Made by a program: the position numbers and the translations under genes. Below are positions 9,392-20,207 of a stretch of 64,000 nt of DNA, one piece after another. How positions within the stretch are numbered: the first letter of the stretch is position 1; every line of letters starts with the position of its first letter. Below the pieces are notes generated by a model. That model ran no database searches and was not told the DNA's origin. It saw only the letters and a program-made list of their open reading frames with translations. This DNA is from Cladosporium sp. IMV 00045. Its lineage: Eukaryota; Ascomycota; Dothideomycetes; Cladosporiales; Cladosporiaceae. The DNA is taken from positions 21,206 through 85,205 of the forward strand of contig MSJI02000517.1 of assembly GCA_001931905.2 (NCBI GenBank), given 5' to 3'.

Positions 9392-11490
9392 TCAAGGCTC
9401 ATAATCCGGACCCTCAGCCTCATAAAGCTTCGGGCTGTCATTAACGCAAAGCCTACCATTCTGATCCGGCAGACCACTCTCAGTGCGAACCTCAAAGAAC
9501 TCCGAGCCCACACCTGTGTGCGCATAGAACAAATGGTAAGGGTCATAGCGCTGCTTGATCTCCAACAGACGAGGGTAGTAGCTACCGAAGAAAGCCCACT
9601 GGAAATCCGGCTCGAGGTAGTCGCTCTCGCTCATGTATGTGCCGCCGCCGGGGGTGATGTCACGCCACTGCTGCATGGGGCCGTAGGTGAAGTTGTGGCG
9701 CTGCTCGAGTTGGTGTTCGGCGCTCTCTTCGAGGTCGACGATGGTGGCGGTGATAAGGAAGCCGATGGCGGAGCGCCAGGCGGGGTTGACGGAGTTGTCG
9801 GGAGAGTAGCCGCGCTCGTAGCTGGGGGCGATGTTGTAGCCGATGATCACGACGCCGTTGTTCAGGCCCTCGGAGAAGACGTCCCACGTGGTGTTCCAGA
9901 GGGTCTCGTTTTCGAAGTTTTCGCGGGGGAACAGACGGGCGGAGGAGGCGGCGCCGTGGGTGTTGACGTCCTCAACAGGGAAGGACGCGTTGTAGGCGTC
10001 GTAGAAGCCGTTGTAAGTCTCCCACTTGGGGTTGACAGGGATGTTCAGCTCGGCCATAGTCTGGAGCCACGGCTCGAGGATTGCTTGGGCTTCTTCGAGG
10101 GTCTTGTTGGGAGCGAAGTACGGCTGCATAATAAATCTCTTGCTCTCGCCAGGCCAGACCTGGAAGTAGGAGTAGATGCCGTTATCGGCGCCAGTCGGGA
10201 AGGTCTCGAAGTAGGCTTTCAGACCAGCCTCGAAGGCTTCGTTGGTGATGTTGGGGCCAGCGGCGACATCCCATGATGCTGCCGTAACAGGAACATCGTA
10301 GAAGACTCTGGTGATGACGGAAGTGACAATACCAAAGGTACCGCCACCGCCACCACGCAAAGCCCAGAAGAGATCAGAGTGTTGATCCTTGTTGGCCGTG
10401 ACGAACTTGCCGTCGGCGGTAACAACTTCGAGACCCAAGACATGGTCAGCACCCAAGCCCCAAAGGCTGCTAACAGGTGAGTGACCTCCACCCTGGACCC
10501 AGCCACCCATAGGACCGACAGTGGGACACTCGCCACCCATGGCAATCACGCCAAAACTATCGGCTGCGGCATACAGTTCAAAGCCTTGAATGCCAACGCC
10601 AGACTTGATGGCAGGTCCAGTGTAGTCACTGTCTTGGTATTCAGAAAGGAAGGCAACCTCCTTCATGTGGTGCGTCCAAACACTGAGCGAGCCGGCACCA
10701 CCTGACTTTCCAACAAAGTCATGGCCGGTGTTCTTGACGACGAGGCGAATGCCAGTGTTACGGGCGAAGTTGACGGCCAGCTGTACTTGAGCGACAGTGG
10801 TGACATTGACGACGTAGACAGGGTAACCACCCTGTTCACAGGTGCCAGTGACGTCGAAGAGCGATGGTGGTTGACATGTCATGCCTTGGTACAAAGGCGT
10901 GAGCATCTCAAGGGGGTCGTCCAAGCTGTGGATGCATTAGCGTCGAAAATCAAGGCGTTCTTATCATGCTAAACTTACTGTGCGAAAGGATCGTTCCATC
11001 TTTCGGTCAAGGCCTGGCAGGCAGAAGAATTTGCCGATGCGTGCGAGTCGTAGCAGACGTGCGCTTGCGGTGCAGGCTTGAGGAGAGCATTGTTCGTGAC
11101 GGCATTCAATGCATTCCAATCCTGCGAGGAAGGCCAAGCTGCATCACCAGGGAACACTTTGCAGTTGTTAGGGCCCTGAAGTGTGATTTCGCTAGACTCG
11201 CTTGTGGGCTTGTCTCTTTCAAGGTCTGCAAAGCGAAAAAGGTCGCCGGTGCTGTTGTGACCTTGCAGTAGCTCCTCCACAGATCGGACATCGTCAGAAG
11301 AAAGGTGCTTTTCTTCCGATCCGAATAGAGGAACGCAGCCGCTGGCATCCTGCTCGAGTGTCGGGTAGTCAAGACCGCGTGTCACCAAGTCATCCAAATG
11401 CACGCGAGTCCTCTCCTCAAGTGGAGGGAGATGCAAAGCCGTTGTAACAGATGCAACGCCCAAGGTCGCCGACACAAGAGTTGAAAGCAT
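9392..11490 (-). CDS. Secreted FAD-linked oxidase, berberine bridge enzyme family
   Basis: This is a flavin-dependent oxidase of the BBE/VAO superfamily; substrates in fungi include sugars and secondary metabolite alcohols. Exons are 11490-10979 and 10925-9392, with a 53 bp intron (GTAAGT...CACAG), giving 681 residues. The start MLSTLVSATLGVASVTTA is a secretion signal. An in-frame ATG 11 codons upstream would spoil it. The PCMH FAD domain begins near NCKVFPGDAAWPS. The covalent-flavin His is in KNTGHDFVGKS (about residue 239) and the second attachment Cys in GGECPTVG (about 304), so bicovalent FAD is predicted. The BBE C-terminal motif YDPYHLFYAHTGVG is present. About 95 residues between the signal peptide and the FAD domain have no recognised domain. 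Confidence 0.9.
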
Positions 11491-12683
11491 TTTGTCGATT
11501 TGCAGCGAGAGGTGCTGGTGCAAAGACTTTCACTTTACCGCAGATGCTCTGCTTTTATCCATGAGCTTTTGAAAGCCGTGCATGGTGTCCAGAGGTGCAA
11601 TCTCGGACTTTCGCCACCTTGCGACGGACACAATTGCCGGATCGCACCGGACGGAGAGCAGAAAGACCCTTCATGCAACTACATGGTTGATGCTTTAGGT
11701 CGATATTGATAGCTTGGCGAAGGATTTAGAGGATACAGGGCGTTGCGGCAGGGGCGCTCGGCATGGCAGTTCGAATCGCTCTCGCCGCCATTCATGCCGG
11801 ACATTCGATGCAGTATGTGGATATCAGGACGAGCTAAAAAGCGACGAAGATCTCATAGTTCACGCAAGGTTGGACGATTTGCATGAGCGACCGTTGATAG
11901 AAGTCGATGTGTTTGCCAGTATAAGATAAGTGTAGTCGCACCATGGAGTGTCGTCGTCGGAGGCTTCACCCGTCCCGGCCACGCACCGTGCCGAGTCCCA
12001 AAGAGGAAACGTGGAGGCCACTCGACACCCACAAAGTCCGGTGCACATACCTCAACGAGCATCGGTACGCTCTAAACATCCTTGACAGAGAGCGGAACAT
12101 GGTCTTTGATGTCTTTGTCGAATTCATCCTTATTGCTCTGCCGCCATAGAAATTGTCGCGTGCCCCAGTCTTCAGCATCTAGGCCAAAAGTCTCTCCACA
12201 AGATCAGCTCTGAAGCCGTGCAGCCACACGCGATGGAGTCGAGGAAGTCCCTTCGATAGGACCGTTCATTGGCGCCATGACGGATGAAACCCCGGTGCCA
12301 GCGATAATAGACGCTATCGTCGAAGTCACCCATGCAAATGGTAAAATTCGACGTCTTTAGCCTCCGAACTGCCCAATGCGACAGCTCTTCTTCTTTCATG
12401 AATCCGAGACATGATCCATTAGCCAACCTTTGCACTTGGCCAGAATGCGAAGTGATCCTTTTGCTGCCAACTGGGCTGCGCTCCTTCGCATCATGTTGGC
12501 TCGTGTAGGTCGAGGTGCTGTGCATTTCTAAATGTGCGCTGGTCGCACCTCATTTAGTTCGACAATTGTCTCGCGTCCCCTGCCTGTGGGCTATCACAGT
12601 CCCATACGGTGTTTGCTCCAGGCAATCCACGTGTCTACGGTCTGTCGAATGCATAACGGAACTTCTCCGACTCTCCCACCAGA
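11491..12683. other. Intergenic region, about 1.2 kb
   Basis: This is the shared upstream region of the BBE oxidase (minus) and the PTH11-like receptor (plus). A 117-codon minus-strand frame at 12172-12525 has balanced composition but no recognised domain and no supporting splice partner, so I did not call it. No repeats were seen. Confidence 0.4.
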
Positions 12684-13838
12684 ATGGTCGAAACAATACA
12701 GCCCAACCTGCTGGCAGTCGTCGTCACTTTTCCGGTGTTGAGCACGATCTTTGTCGCTCTGCGTGCTGGATTTCGTTTGTATACATACCAGTTCAAGACA
12801 GGTGCGATATGATTCTATATTCGATGTCAATCAGAGGCTGATACTCTAGCAGACGATGCGTTATGTGTTTGCGCATGGGCGTTGGCGGTCGCAAACGCTG
12901 GCGTTCTTTACAAGTACATCCAACTAACGCATGTTGGCTATCACGTCTGGGAGGTGCCGGAACAAACCTCAGAAGATCAAGTGCACAACAACAAGATCAG
13001 CATGGTGCAACAGCTGCTATACAACCCGATTCTTAGCCTCGTGAAGGCTTCGATCATGGTGTTCCTGTTCAGGCTGGGCGATCGAAGAAAGATCATTCGC
13101 TGGTCGTTGATCGGCTTATTCCTCTTCAATCTGGGACACATGCTTGGAACATTCTTCGGCGCCCTCACTCAATGCCTACCAATCCACATGTACTGGAACC
13201 GATGGGACCCAGGTGAGACGACAGCATTCTCCTGCTTCGACGAATACGCCTTCTCAATGGCCACAGCAGCAATAGCCATCCTCACCGACGTTCTCATTCT
13301 GCTGATCCCAATCTTCATGGTTTGGCCATTGAAGTTGAACAGGCGCAAGAAAATCGCCGTCGGCTCCGTCCTCTCCCTAGGCTGGATAGTCGTCATAGTG
13401 GCCTGCGTTCGACTGAAATCCTTCTACGACTTGTGGAACAACACAGACGAAGACTTCACATGGTCAAACTCGCTCGGCGTCGTCATCTCCATCGTCGAAG
13501 TAAACATCGCCATCATTCTCTCCTGCGGCCCAGCGCTCAACGCCATCCTCACTCGCGTCGCTCCACGCATCCTCGGCTCGAAAAACGCGACTGGACGGAC
13601 CAATACATTCGCCTACAAGGATGGATACGATATGCCGTCGAGAACTCCCAAAAGGTTCGACATGCCGAGCTTGCCAAATTCACGCAACTCGGGGCGGCCT
13701 TACAGGGAGTTGGATGACGATCTTGGCGGCAGCCAGGATGAAATAATGAATAACGATAGTCTGGGAGCGAAGAGGGCGGATATTGTCGCGCGGATGATTG
13801 ACAATGATCAGAGAGGACAGGGGATGTACAGACAATAA
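12684..13838 (+). CDS. PTH11-like / fungal rhodopsin-domain integral membrane protein
   Basis: This is a seven-helix membrane protein of the fungal rhodopsin-domain family, which includes PTH11-type receptors thought to sense surface or host cues. Exons are 12684-12801 and 12853-13838 with a 51 bp intron (GTGCGA...AGCAG), giving 367 residues. The first helix lies in exon 1 (LLAVVVTFPVLSTIFVAL), followed by the family's Asp pair and helix (DDALCVCAWALAVANAG). The conserved loop SMVQQLLYNPILSLVKASIM and the extracellular QCLPIHMYW region are present. The C-terminal tail (about 90 residues) is hydrophilic and Ser/Arg/Asp-rich, and presumably cytosolic. No N-terminal CFEM cysteine domain is seen, so this is the short form. 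The ligand is unknown. Confidence 0.85.
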
Positions 13839-14623
13839 GGCCCGGGGCTGACACAGTCTCCAACAGATTTCATATGTATTGTACGAATTGCTGCAACAAG
13901 TCGATCGTTTGAAAAGGCAAAGCCCTATCAGTTGTAATGGCAAGTCACATTTTCCTAGGTGACTGACTTGAAAGCGAAGGTAGGGCTGGTTACAGGAAAG
14001 CTTACGCCCAACGTGTGAGGACGTCGCGCTAGTTCTGGCACTGACTCACATCAACCTCTTCAACTCAGGCTTGATTTGATTCGTTTGATGGCACAACCTT
14101 ATTTTCATCTTGATAATCATACATTATATACTGAGACTCCCTTTACTTGCATCAACATATCGAAAAGAGAGCCAGTGAGAAGGTACTAACTATCAGAAAA
14201 TGAGTAGCCCAGTAAAAAGACTTATCCAGAAAGCAACAGTACAGAGAAACTCATGTCTCCGGGAAAAGACAGCAAGGTATGGTGAATGCCACACAGTAGC
14301 GACCATTCAAGGCCAAAGGAACTCTGCAAGCAATCCAGCAAACATAGGAAACGCCTTCATATGGAAACAAAAAAGGAAACAAGTGGAGAAGAGCAGGCAA
14401 GAATCTAAGGAACCAGGAAGAAAACACCTCAGATCAGCCTGGCCGAGTCGTCGAGATCAGTAAACCCGAATGTCGTCCTCATATCGACATCACAGTAGGC
14501 ATTGGTCGAGTTCGACACGCCATCTTCTCGTCTTGCATAGTTGTGCCATGGGACTACCACTAGATTCAGGAAAGCACTGGTGTTTAGTACCTCACATCGT
14601 AGAGGTTTCCAGGCGGCTGCTAA
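13839..14623. other. Intergenic, no gene seen
   Basis: This separates the receptor (plus) from the Gln/Gly-rich repeat gene (minus). Short frames here have no recognisable content. Confidence 0.45.
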
Positions 14624-16252
14624 CTAACGGGAGCCTTTCTTCCTCCCCACGCGTTTGGATTTTGCCGCAGCCTCTTCTCGTGCTTTCTCGGCAGGAGTCT
14701 TCTTCTTCTTCTTTGACTGAGCACCGGAAGGACCTCCTAAAGAAGCTGGAAGATCATCCTCAACCACGATGGGATCATCCGAAGACTGGCCTTACGGTGC
14801 AGAGTAGCTGTAGTAACGAGCTTGCTGCTCGGATAGCCCTTGAGGATAAGCAGTTTCAGTGCCTGGATGACCTTGCTGTGAACCGAATTGCTGACCATGC
14901 TCGCCGTATGCTTGGCCTGTTTGGGGGGAAATCTGAGGATTTGTCCTCACTGAGCCAGCAAGACCTGGCTGATAGCCGCGCGATTGATACCCGCTATATG
15001 CATCTCCACCTTGAGGAGGGTTTTGGAAGGATGTAGCTCCTGAGCCAGCAGGATTTGGCTGGAAGCCGAGCATGTGGCCATACTCGCCGTATCCTTGGTC
15101 ATCATGAGGAGAATTTTGAGGGAATGTGGCTCCCGAGCCCACACCACCTGGCTGAGTGCCAGCCCTTTGGTCGTATCCGCCGAAAGTATGACTTTTTCGA
15201 ATGGGCTCATAACTAAAGCCAGGTTCAATGTCAAACCGCTGATCGTAGCCCCCGAACGTCTGGCTTTTTTGAAATCCCTAAATTTGTGCAGATACGGGAT
15301 CGGCATGGCCTTGTTGGGACCCGAGCTGCTGATAATAGTCACCAAACGTCAGGCTTCCCTGAGGTATGTTTTGAGGATCTGCAGCTCCCAATCCAGCGTA
15401 ACCTGGCTGGTTGCCAAAGTGCTGACTTTGCCCATATGTCTGACTTCCTTGAGCCAAATTCGGAAAATATGCAGACATAGGATCAGTATAACTTTCATGA
15501 GAGCCCAACTGCTGACCGTGACCGCCGTATGTCTGGTCATGGGTCTGGGTATAGCCTTGGCAAGATGCAGGCATTGAAAGCAGCGTAAGGACGCCTTGTA
15601 TCGAAGGGTCTGGGACGCCTTTAAGAGTTTCCGCGCGACTATTGGCATCCTCAAGGATCTTTTCGTGGATCTCTTGATAAAGCTTTTGATTTGGACTAGT
15701 CAGCTTCCATCTGATGCCCAGGTGTTGACGATTATCTGTGCTGAAGATTTCAAGCGCCGTGGGCACTTTGATTGTGAAAATGTGACGCCATTGATAAAGA
15801 AGCATAAAGAACCACCTCTGGCCGGAAGATCCAAGTACCGCCCACGCATCAGGGTCTGTTATGGGGATCGTGAGCGGATTCTGATTTGATGGTGGAAGTC
15901 TTCTCCAATCTGAGTCGTTTCGTTTGCGCATCAGAATAATCCAGCTGATTGTCTTGCAAGGATCGGTCACAGCTGTTAACAACGATCTCGCCTTTGCAAA
16001 TGCGGCTTCCCGATCTGTCTCGGAGTCGGGGATCCCAGCTTGGTACGTCTTAAAAATGGCATGATTGTCTCGTTTCCACGATTGACTCAAGAGTCTCCAC
16101 GCCAAGGCAAAGAACGTGCTCTCGAGGGTTCGCCACTCGCCAACAACTCTTTCGTCTTTCAAGGGCTGTTCAATCGTTGTCTCAAATCCTGCGATAGGTG
16201 CTTGTTGAGGCAAATTGGTTGTCCGCATGATGGCACCATCCACACAGCTCAC
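14624..16252 (-). pseudogene. Gln/Gly/Tyr-rich repeat protein with two in-frame stops
   Basis: One reading frame runs for 543 codons but is interrupted by TAG at 15278-15280 and TAA at 14792-14794, then ends at TAG 14624-14626. The N-terminal ~230 residues (WRTLESTFFALAWRLL, LGSSGQRWFFMLLYQWRH) look globular and are unrecognised. After that come about ten imperfect repeats built on PQG...YG/FG...QQLGSQ...G, spanning both sides of the first stop. Past the second stop the frame continues with an acidic patch and a lysine-rich, nuclear-signal-like tail (KKKKKTPAEKAREEAAAKSK). The first stop falls where neighbouring repeats have a Gln codon. Simplest reading: a gene disabled by C-to-T changes. 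Readthrough, unrecognised introns or sequencing errors remain possible. The start is uncertain because the first codon here is GTG, so an upstream exon may exist. Confidence 0.5.
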
Positions 16253-16306
16253 TATCCCTTGTGCCCTTTGATTTTGTTGCTTTCATTTCAATCAGCCTTG
16301 TTTGCT

Positions 16307-16801
16307 TCAATGGTGATGTCTTAAAATGGGACTGACTTTAGTGTTGACAAACAGGCTGACTGGTGAGAGTTGATTGACGACTAGCGGGCTCCAATCCCGG
16401 AACGTAGACGCCATTACATCTTGGAACCTGGCCGTATGTTGCGCGATCGCTGCAATCCTGTCCTCACGATTGTGAGATTTAAATATAGGATTATAAGTTT
16501 CTGGCATTCGTGGTTCCACGAGATCGGGATGCTCACGTCTGCAAACACCTATGGCGTTATTATCCATCAGCAACATACCCAGAAGCCTCGCTCCAGCAAG
16601 TTTGGCGTCATCAAAGACGTTCAGTTCGTTGATCTGAGCAGTGGGCGGATTCATCCGCTTTTCGAGCTTCGAGAAGTAGGTGCCATTGGAAAATTGGCCA
16701 TCCAGAGGCGGTGATGTTTCAGGCAGAGTCAATGGGAAACCGAGACAAGATGGAGATAGTGAGCACGCTATCAAGAGCGTGATAGCACTCAATTGTTTCA
16801 T
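16307..16801 (-). CDS. Small secreted orphan protein
   Basis: This encodes 164 residues starting with a clear signal peptide, MKQLSAITLLIACSLSPSCLG. The mature part contains an N-glycosylation site (NGT), a KR pair that could be a Kex2-type site, and only a few cysteines. I do not recognise a domain. The stop lies 54 bp before, and in the same frame as, the repeat-protein frame at 16252, with several stops between. An intron could join the two: GTCAGT near 16335 is a possible donor, but I found no phase-matching acceptor. It is called separately for that reason. Confidence 0.45.
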   Translation of the reverse strand: MKQLSAITLLIACSLSPSCLGFPLTLPETSPPLDGQFSNGTYFSKLEKRMNPPTAQINELNVFDDAKLAGARLLGMLLMDNNAIGVCRREHPDLVEPRMPETYNPIFKSHNREDRIAAIAQHTARFQDVMASTFRDWSPLVVNQLSPVSLFVNTKVSPILRHHH

Positions 16802-17694
16802 CGCGATCGGTAGGCGGTCGTAAATAGATGTGTAGTGGAATGTTGAGTGGAGAGAGAACTGTGGTGTCAGTGCCTTACATTTGCTCTAAAGAATGGAAAC
16901 ATGCTGGAGACATACCTACGTTGAGCTGGAACAGGAACTCAATCGACTCTTCCAGAAGGGACAAAGCAGTCGAAGAATCACTTCGACGTTCTGGCGACTT
17001 TCCTGATATTTCGGCAATGACCAGAGACGGTCGTCGCTTTGCTAAATCTAGTGGTGATTATTTTTCTTTTACTCGTGCCAGCAAGATTTGCGAACTAAGA
17101 AATGCACCAGATTATGAACTTGTTCCTCGGAATAGGATCTTCATACAGAAAAGGCTTAAGCCCGGTTTTTGCATTCCTTGTTGCTAAATCTGGAGACTCT
17201 TGCTCACAACGTCAATTTCCAGCTCGATGGACTCGCAAATAGACAATTCCGGCGACACATCCTCAAAAAACACGTTCGTTCGTGAGCAGAAGGAATACCC
17301 AGGTTCATTGTAGGCTTGTATGCAGATAACGTGGAGCCCCATATTTTCCGGCTTAATCATCACTCAACAGACGGATGGTTAAGGTCAGCCAGTATCTTGA
17401 CTAAGCACGCTCCCAGCCAAATGGTATAGCCGCGTGCTTTTAGCTTGAACTTTATTGCTTCACATCTCAGTCCTATCAAAGCAAAGGCCTTTGGTAATGA
17501 CCATGCTCGTGTCTTGGAAGAATGCGCGCCCCCGTATCTTTGCTCGTTCGTCGCATCGCAACCAACAGACAACACCGCAACCACATTCTCGACTGCCCGC
17601 ACAATCACAGTTGTATCATCGGCATCGATCGCCTCCTTCATCTTAACCCTTCGACAACATCCTCGAAATTTGTTCATCGACCCGAGCAGTAGCC
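16802..17694. other. Intergenic, about 0.9 kb
   Basis: This holds the presumed promoters of the secreted orphan (minus) and the basic orphan (plus). A 119-codon plus-strand frame at 16828-17187 has no known domain or conserved start context, so I left it out. Confidence 0.4.
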
Positions 17695-18442
17695 ATGGCT
17701 TCTTGTGTCAACGTCAACCTTCTGAATGCGCCAGTGTAAGTATTCCGAGCAAAGCTCCCCGAACGATCCAGCGACTTGTGCATAAAGTCGTCAACCTCTG
17801 TCGAATCAACACAGTGCTAACAACTTGAGTAGATTCGCGCCCACCGTCATCGGAAGGATGCCAGCCAAAAATTTCGTGACGAGGTTTGCCGAGCAACAGC
17901 GCGTCCATGTATACTGGCCAGAGCCGTTGGAGCAGGGGTTTATGGGAAAAGGCACCATCCAATCGCCCCAGTCGCCACAGCATAACATCAACGGCGACAG
18001 GCATGGCAGCTTGAGGCGTCCATCTCCTCGCAAGCCATGGGATAAGGCGCGCTTAGCTCTTTGCCGCTACATTCTCAAGAAATACTGGAACAACAAGAAC
18101 CGCCGGCTGCCTCCGATGCCTGGTGTTGCCATCCGCCCCTACGCGCCGTTTGGCTGTAGGAACGCGGGCGACGTGCCTGTTGCTCACCAAAAAGTGTGGT
18201 CGCATCACACCATCCAACGGGACTGGCCTCACAGGGTTGCGTTCGATCGTCGCGTCGGCCTCAAAGGCATGTCTAAACAAGACTCGGACGAGTGGTTCAG
18301 CAAGCTCGACCCTATGACACAAAAGTTGTGTGGCGTGCGTGGCGTCTGGTTGTTGGGCAGTGGACGGTGGCAGAGGGATGTTCGCAATCCGTCGAGGATC
18401 TTCCGAAAGGAGTCGTTGCTGAGGCATGAGTGGAAGCCTTGA
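17695..18442 (+). CDS. Hypothetical basic protein
   Basis: Exons are 17695-17735 and 17833-18442 with a 97 bp intron (GTAAGT...TTGAGTAG). The frame is continuous across the junction and gives 216 residues, starting MASCVNVNLLNAPV. The protein is basic and rich in Trp, Arg and Pro (for example KNFVTRFAEQQRVHVYWPEP, GVRGVWLLGSGRWQRDV, RIFRKESLLRHEWKP). There are no membrane helices and no signal peptide. I do not recognise the family. The clean splice junction and sustained frame support a real gene. It may be lineage-specific. Confidence 0.55.
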
Positions 18443-18693
18443 GATTTTGTGTCGATTTGAGTCTTGATTCGTCTTGTTTTGATCTTGGAGACTGTCTTTT
18501 ACATCACTTTTGACAACGCCAGCTAAGGGCGGATAAGGGGAACACGTGAATACTGAATAGATGACTAATGTTTAATGTAATCAATCAAATAATCCATAAA
18601 TGTCTTCAGAACTCTCGCTTCTGAACCCGTAATGCATGTCGCTTCATCAATTCATCACCATCCACCAGCCCTTCCCCTTGCCCCTCACCATCG

Positions 18694-19826
18694 TCAGCTA
18701 CCCTCCGTCACAGGAGCTTTGCCCTTGCCCTTACCCTTGCCCTTGCCCTTAGCAGAATTCTCCTTATTCCTCGGGACAACAGCCCAGTCTGACGACTTCA
18801 TCTTCGCACCACCCTTGGAATAAAGCGCCATGACGCGCGCAATATCGCCGGCCGAGATTTCCGCATCGGCCGCACGCTGACTACCGCCCTGCCACACAGG
18901 CTTGCCATCCTTCCTCGCGAGCACCCAAGTCTTGGGATCTTTCGGATCGGCGTCATCCGGAGTGTTGGCGTTGCTGTTGTAGATCATGATGCTGTCGTAG
19001 TCGAATTTGTAAGACCACACAAAGCCCTCCCATTGTTCTTTCTCAAGCTCATTGCGATGTCCGCCTTCGTCGCCTCGGACGAAGGGGAGGGCGGCAGGCA
19101 AGTAGTCGTCGGCGATCACGTCGTCGTCACACATGATGCGGAAGCGATCTTCGTCTTCCATGTCGACGGTGAAATGAGCCAGATGATCGGTTTGCGCCAT
19201 TTCTTTCGCCTTTTTGTAGCCGATGAGATTTTCGCATCGGAAGTCGAGGTAGTCGTCGCGGTCTTGCCGCTGGTGTTCGTGCTGCAGGCCGATGGCATGC
19301 CCAAACTCGTGCATCATCGCTCGTACCGCCTGCGCTTCGGTGCCCTTTACATCGTCTGGGTCCAGGTGGCAGAAGTCAAGACGGTGACGCTGTGTGTTTT
19401 TGAGCGCGGGATCGTAGTTGTAGCCAGTGGATGCACTGTCAGTGGGACATTCTGGACCTCTGTTCCAATCAGGATTGTCATCCTTCGTCGCATCACGAAT
19501 GACGAGAGCGTCCACCCTTGTCTTCCCGTCTTCGCAAATTAGCTGCTTCTTGTTCTCCGGTGCGATGTCCAGGAGAGATTTTTCGAATGCAGGCTTCCAT
19601 TTGATGATGGCGTGATCGACTACCTTTTCGAGATTCTTCTGAGACCGGGCGTCGGCGAAGCAGTAACGTACCGGATGTTTGTCGGTCCCAGCTACCGGTG
19701 ACCAAGGACGGAAGAGGCTTCGATTTGGTGTTCATCAATGGCTTCAACGCTGTACCAGCGCTTGTCCAAGGGTGAGGTGACACCTACACAGGCGAGGAGA
19801 GAAAGCAGCAATAGTGATGGTAGCAT
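18694..19826 (-). CDS. Astacin-like secreted zinc metallopeptidase, 5' end unresolved
   Basis: This is a peptidase with the extended zinc motif HEFGHAIGLQHEHQR (HExxHxxGxxH) and a Met-turn-like SIMIYN, as in metzincins of the M12A/astacin type. It is probably secreted. The catalytic frame is open from 19731 to the stop at 18694. A signal-peptide-like start, MLPSLLLLSLLAC, lies at 19826 in another frame and runs into TAG at 19692-19694. Either a ~92 bp intron joins them (donor GTGTCA after codon 14, acceptor CGGTAG) or there is an indel. The would-be intron itself reads like a propeptide with a KR site. The C-terminus carries an unusual (GK)5 run encoded by a CTTGCC-type hexamer repeat. A Cys-containing core (VRYCFADARS) precedes the zinc site. 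Confidence 0.7.
18721..18750. repeat. GCCCTT hexamer microsatellite
   Basis: Five copies of a GCCCTT/ACCCTT hexamer in coding sequence specify the Gly-Lys run near the metallopeptidase C-terminus. Such a repeat can vary in copy number without changing frame. Confidence 0.7.
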
Positions 19827-20207
19827 CGTGGAGTCTTGATTGCCTTGCGGATCTGTTTGTTGACTTCAATAAAGAGACTTCAGACCGCAGGGAAGAGTCA
19901 AGCCTTGCGCTCCCTTTTCATGTCTCATGGACTGGTGCTAGGGTATTCCAGAACCTGTCGTCGAGGGTTTCCAAAAACCACTGCGATTGGTCGAGAACCT
20001 TCGTAGATGATATAGAACAATGAAGACTAGTGCAGATCCAGATTCAATGTCGCAGGAAACCTTCATGTTGTTGTTGTGGTCGCCCCTTGACCCAGAGAAA
20101 TCTTAGTCTTTAGCATTCTCCGGCACTCAAGCACATCCGAGGGGGTTCTCTTGCGTCGCACCCAGCTTTTTGCGGTTGTGCATGCCGGCGGAAATTGTGT
20201 ATCATCA
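19827..20207. other. Intergenic, no gene seen
   Basis: This lies upstream of the metallopeptidase and downstream of the DHA1 transporter, both on the minus strand. Nothing else is recognisable. Confidence 0.45.

Noticed and set aside
9518..10276. 252-codon plus-strand frame with many Val/Gly/Asp residues
   Set aside because: Antisense to the BBE oxidase. Composition is typical of a reversed GC-rich coding frame.
11755..11785. GTTCGAATC stretch considered as a tRNA B-box
   Set aside because: No matching A-box, acceptor stem or cloverleaf could be folded around it.
14200..14463. 87-codon plus-strand frame
   Set aside because: Lys/Arg/Gln-rich without any recognisable motif; most likely random open sequence.
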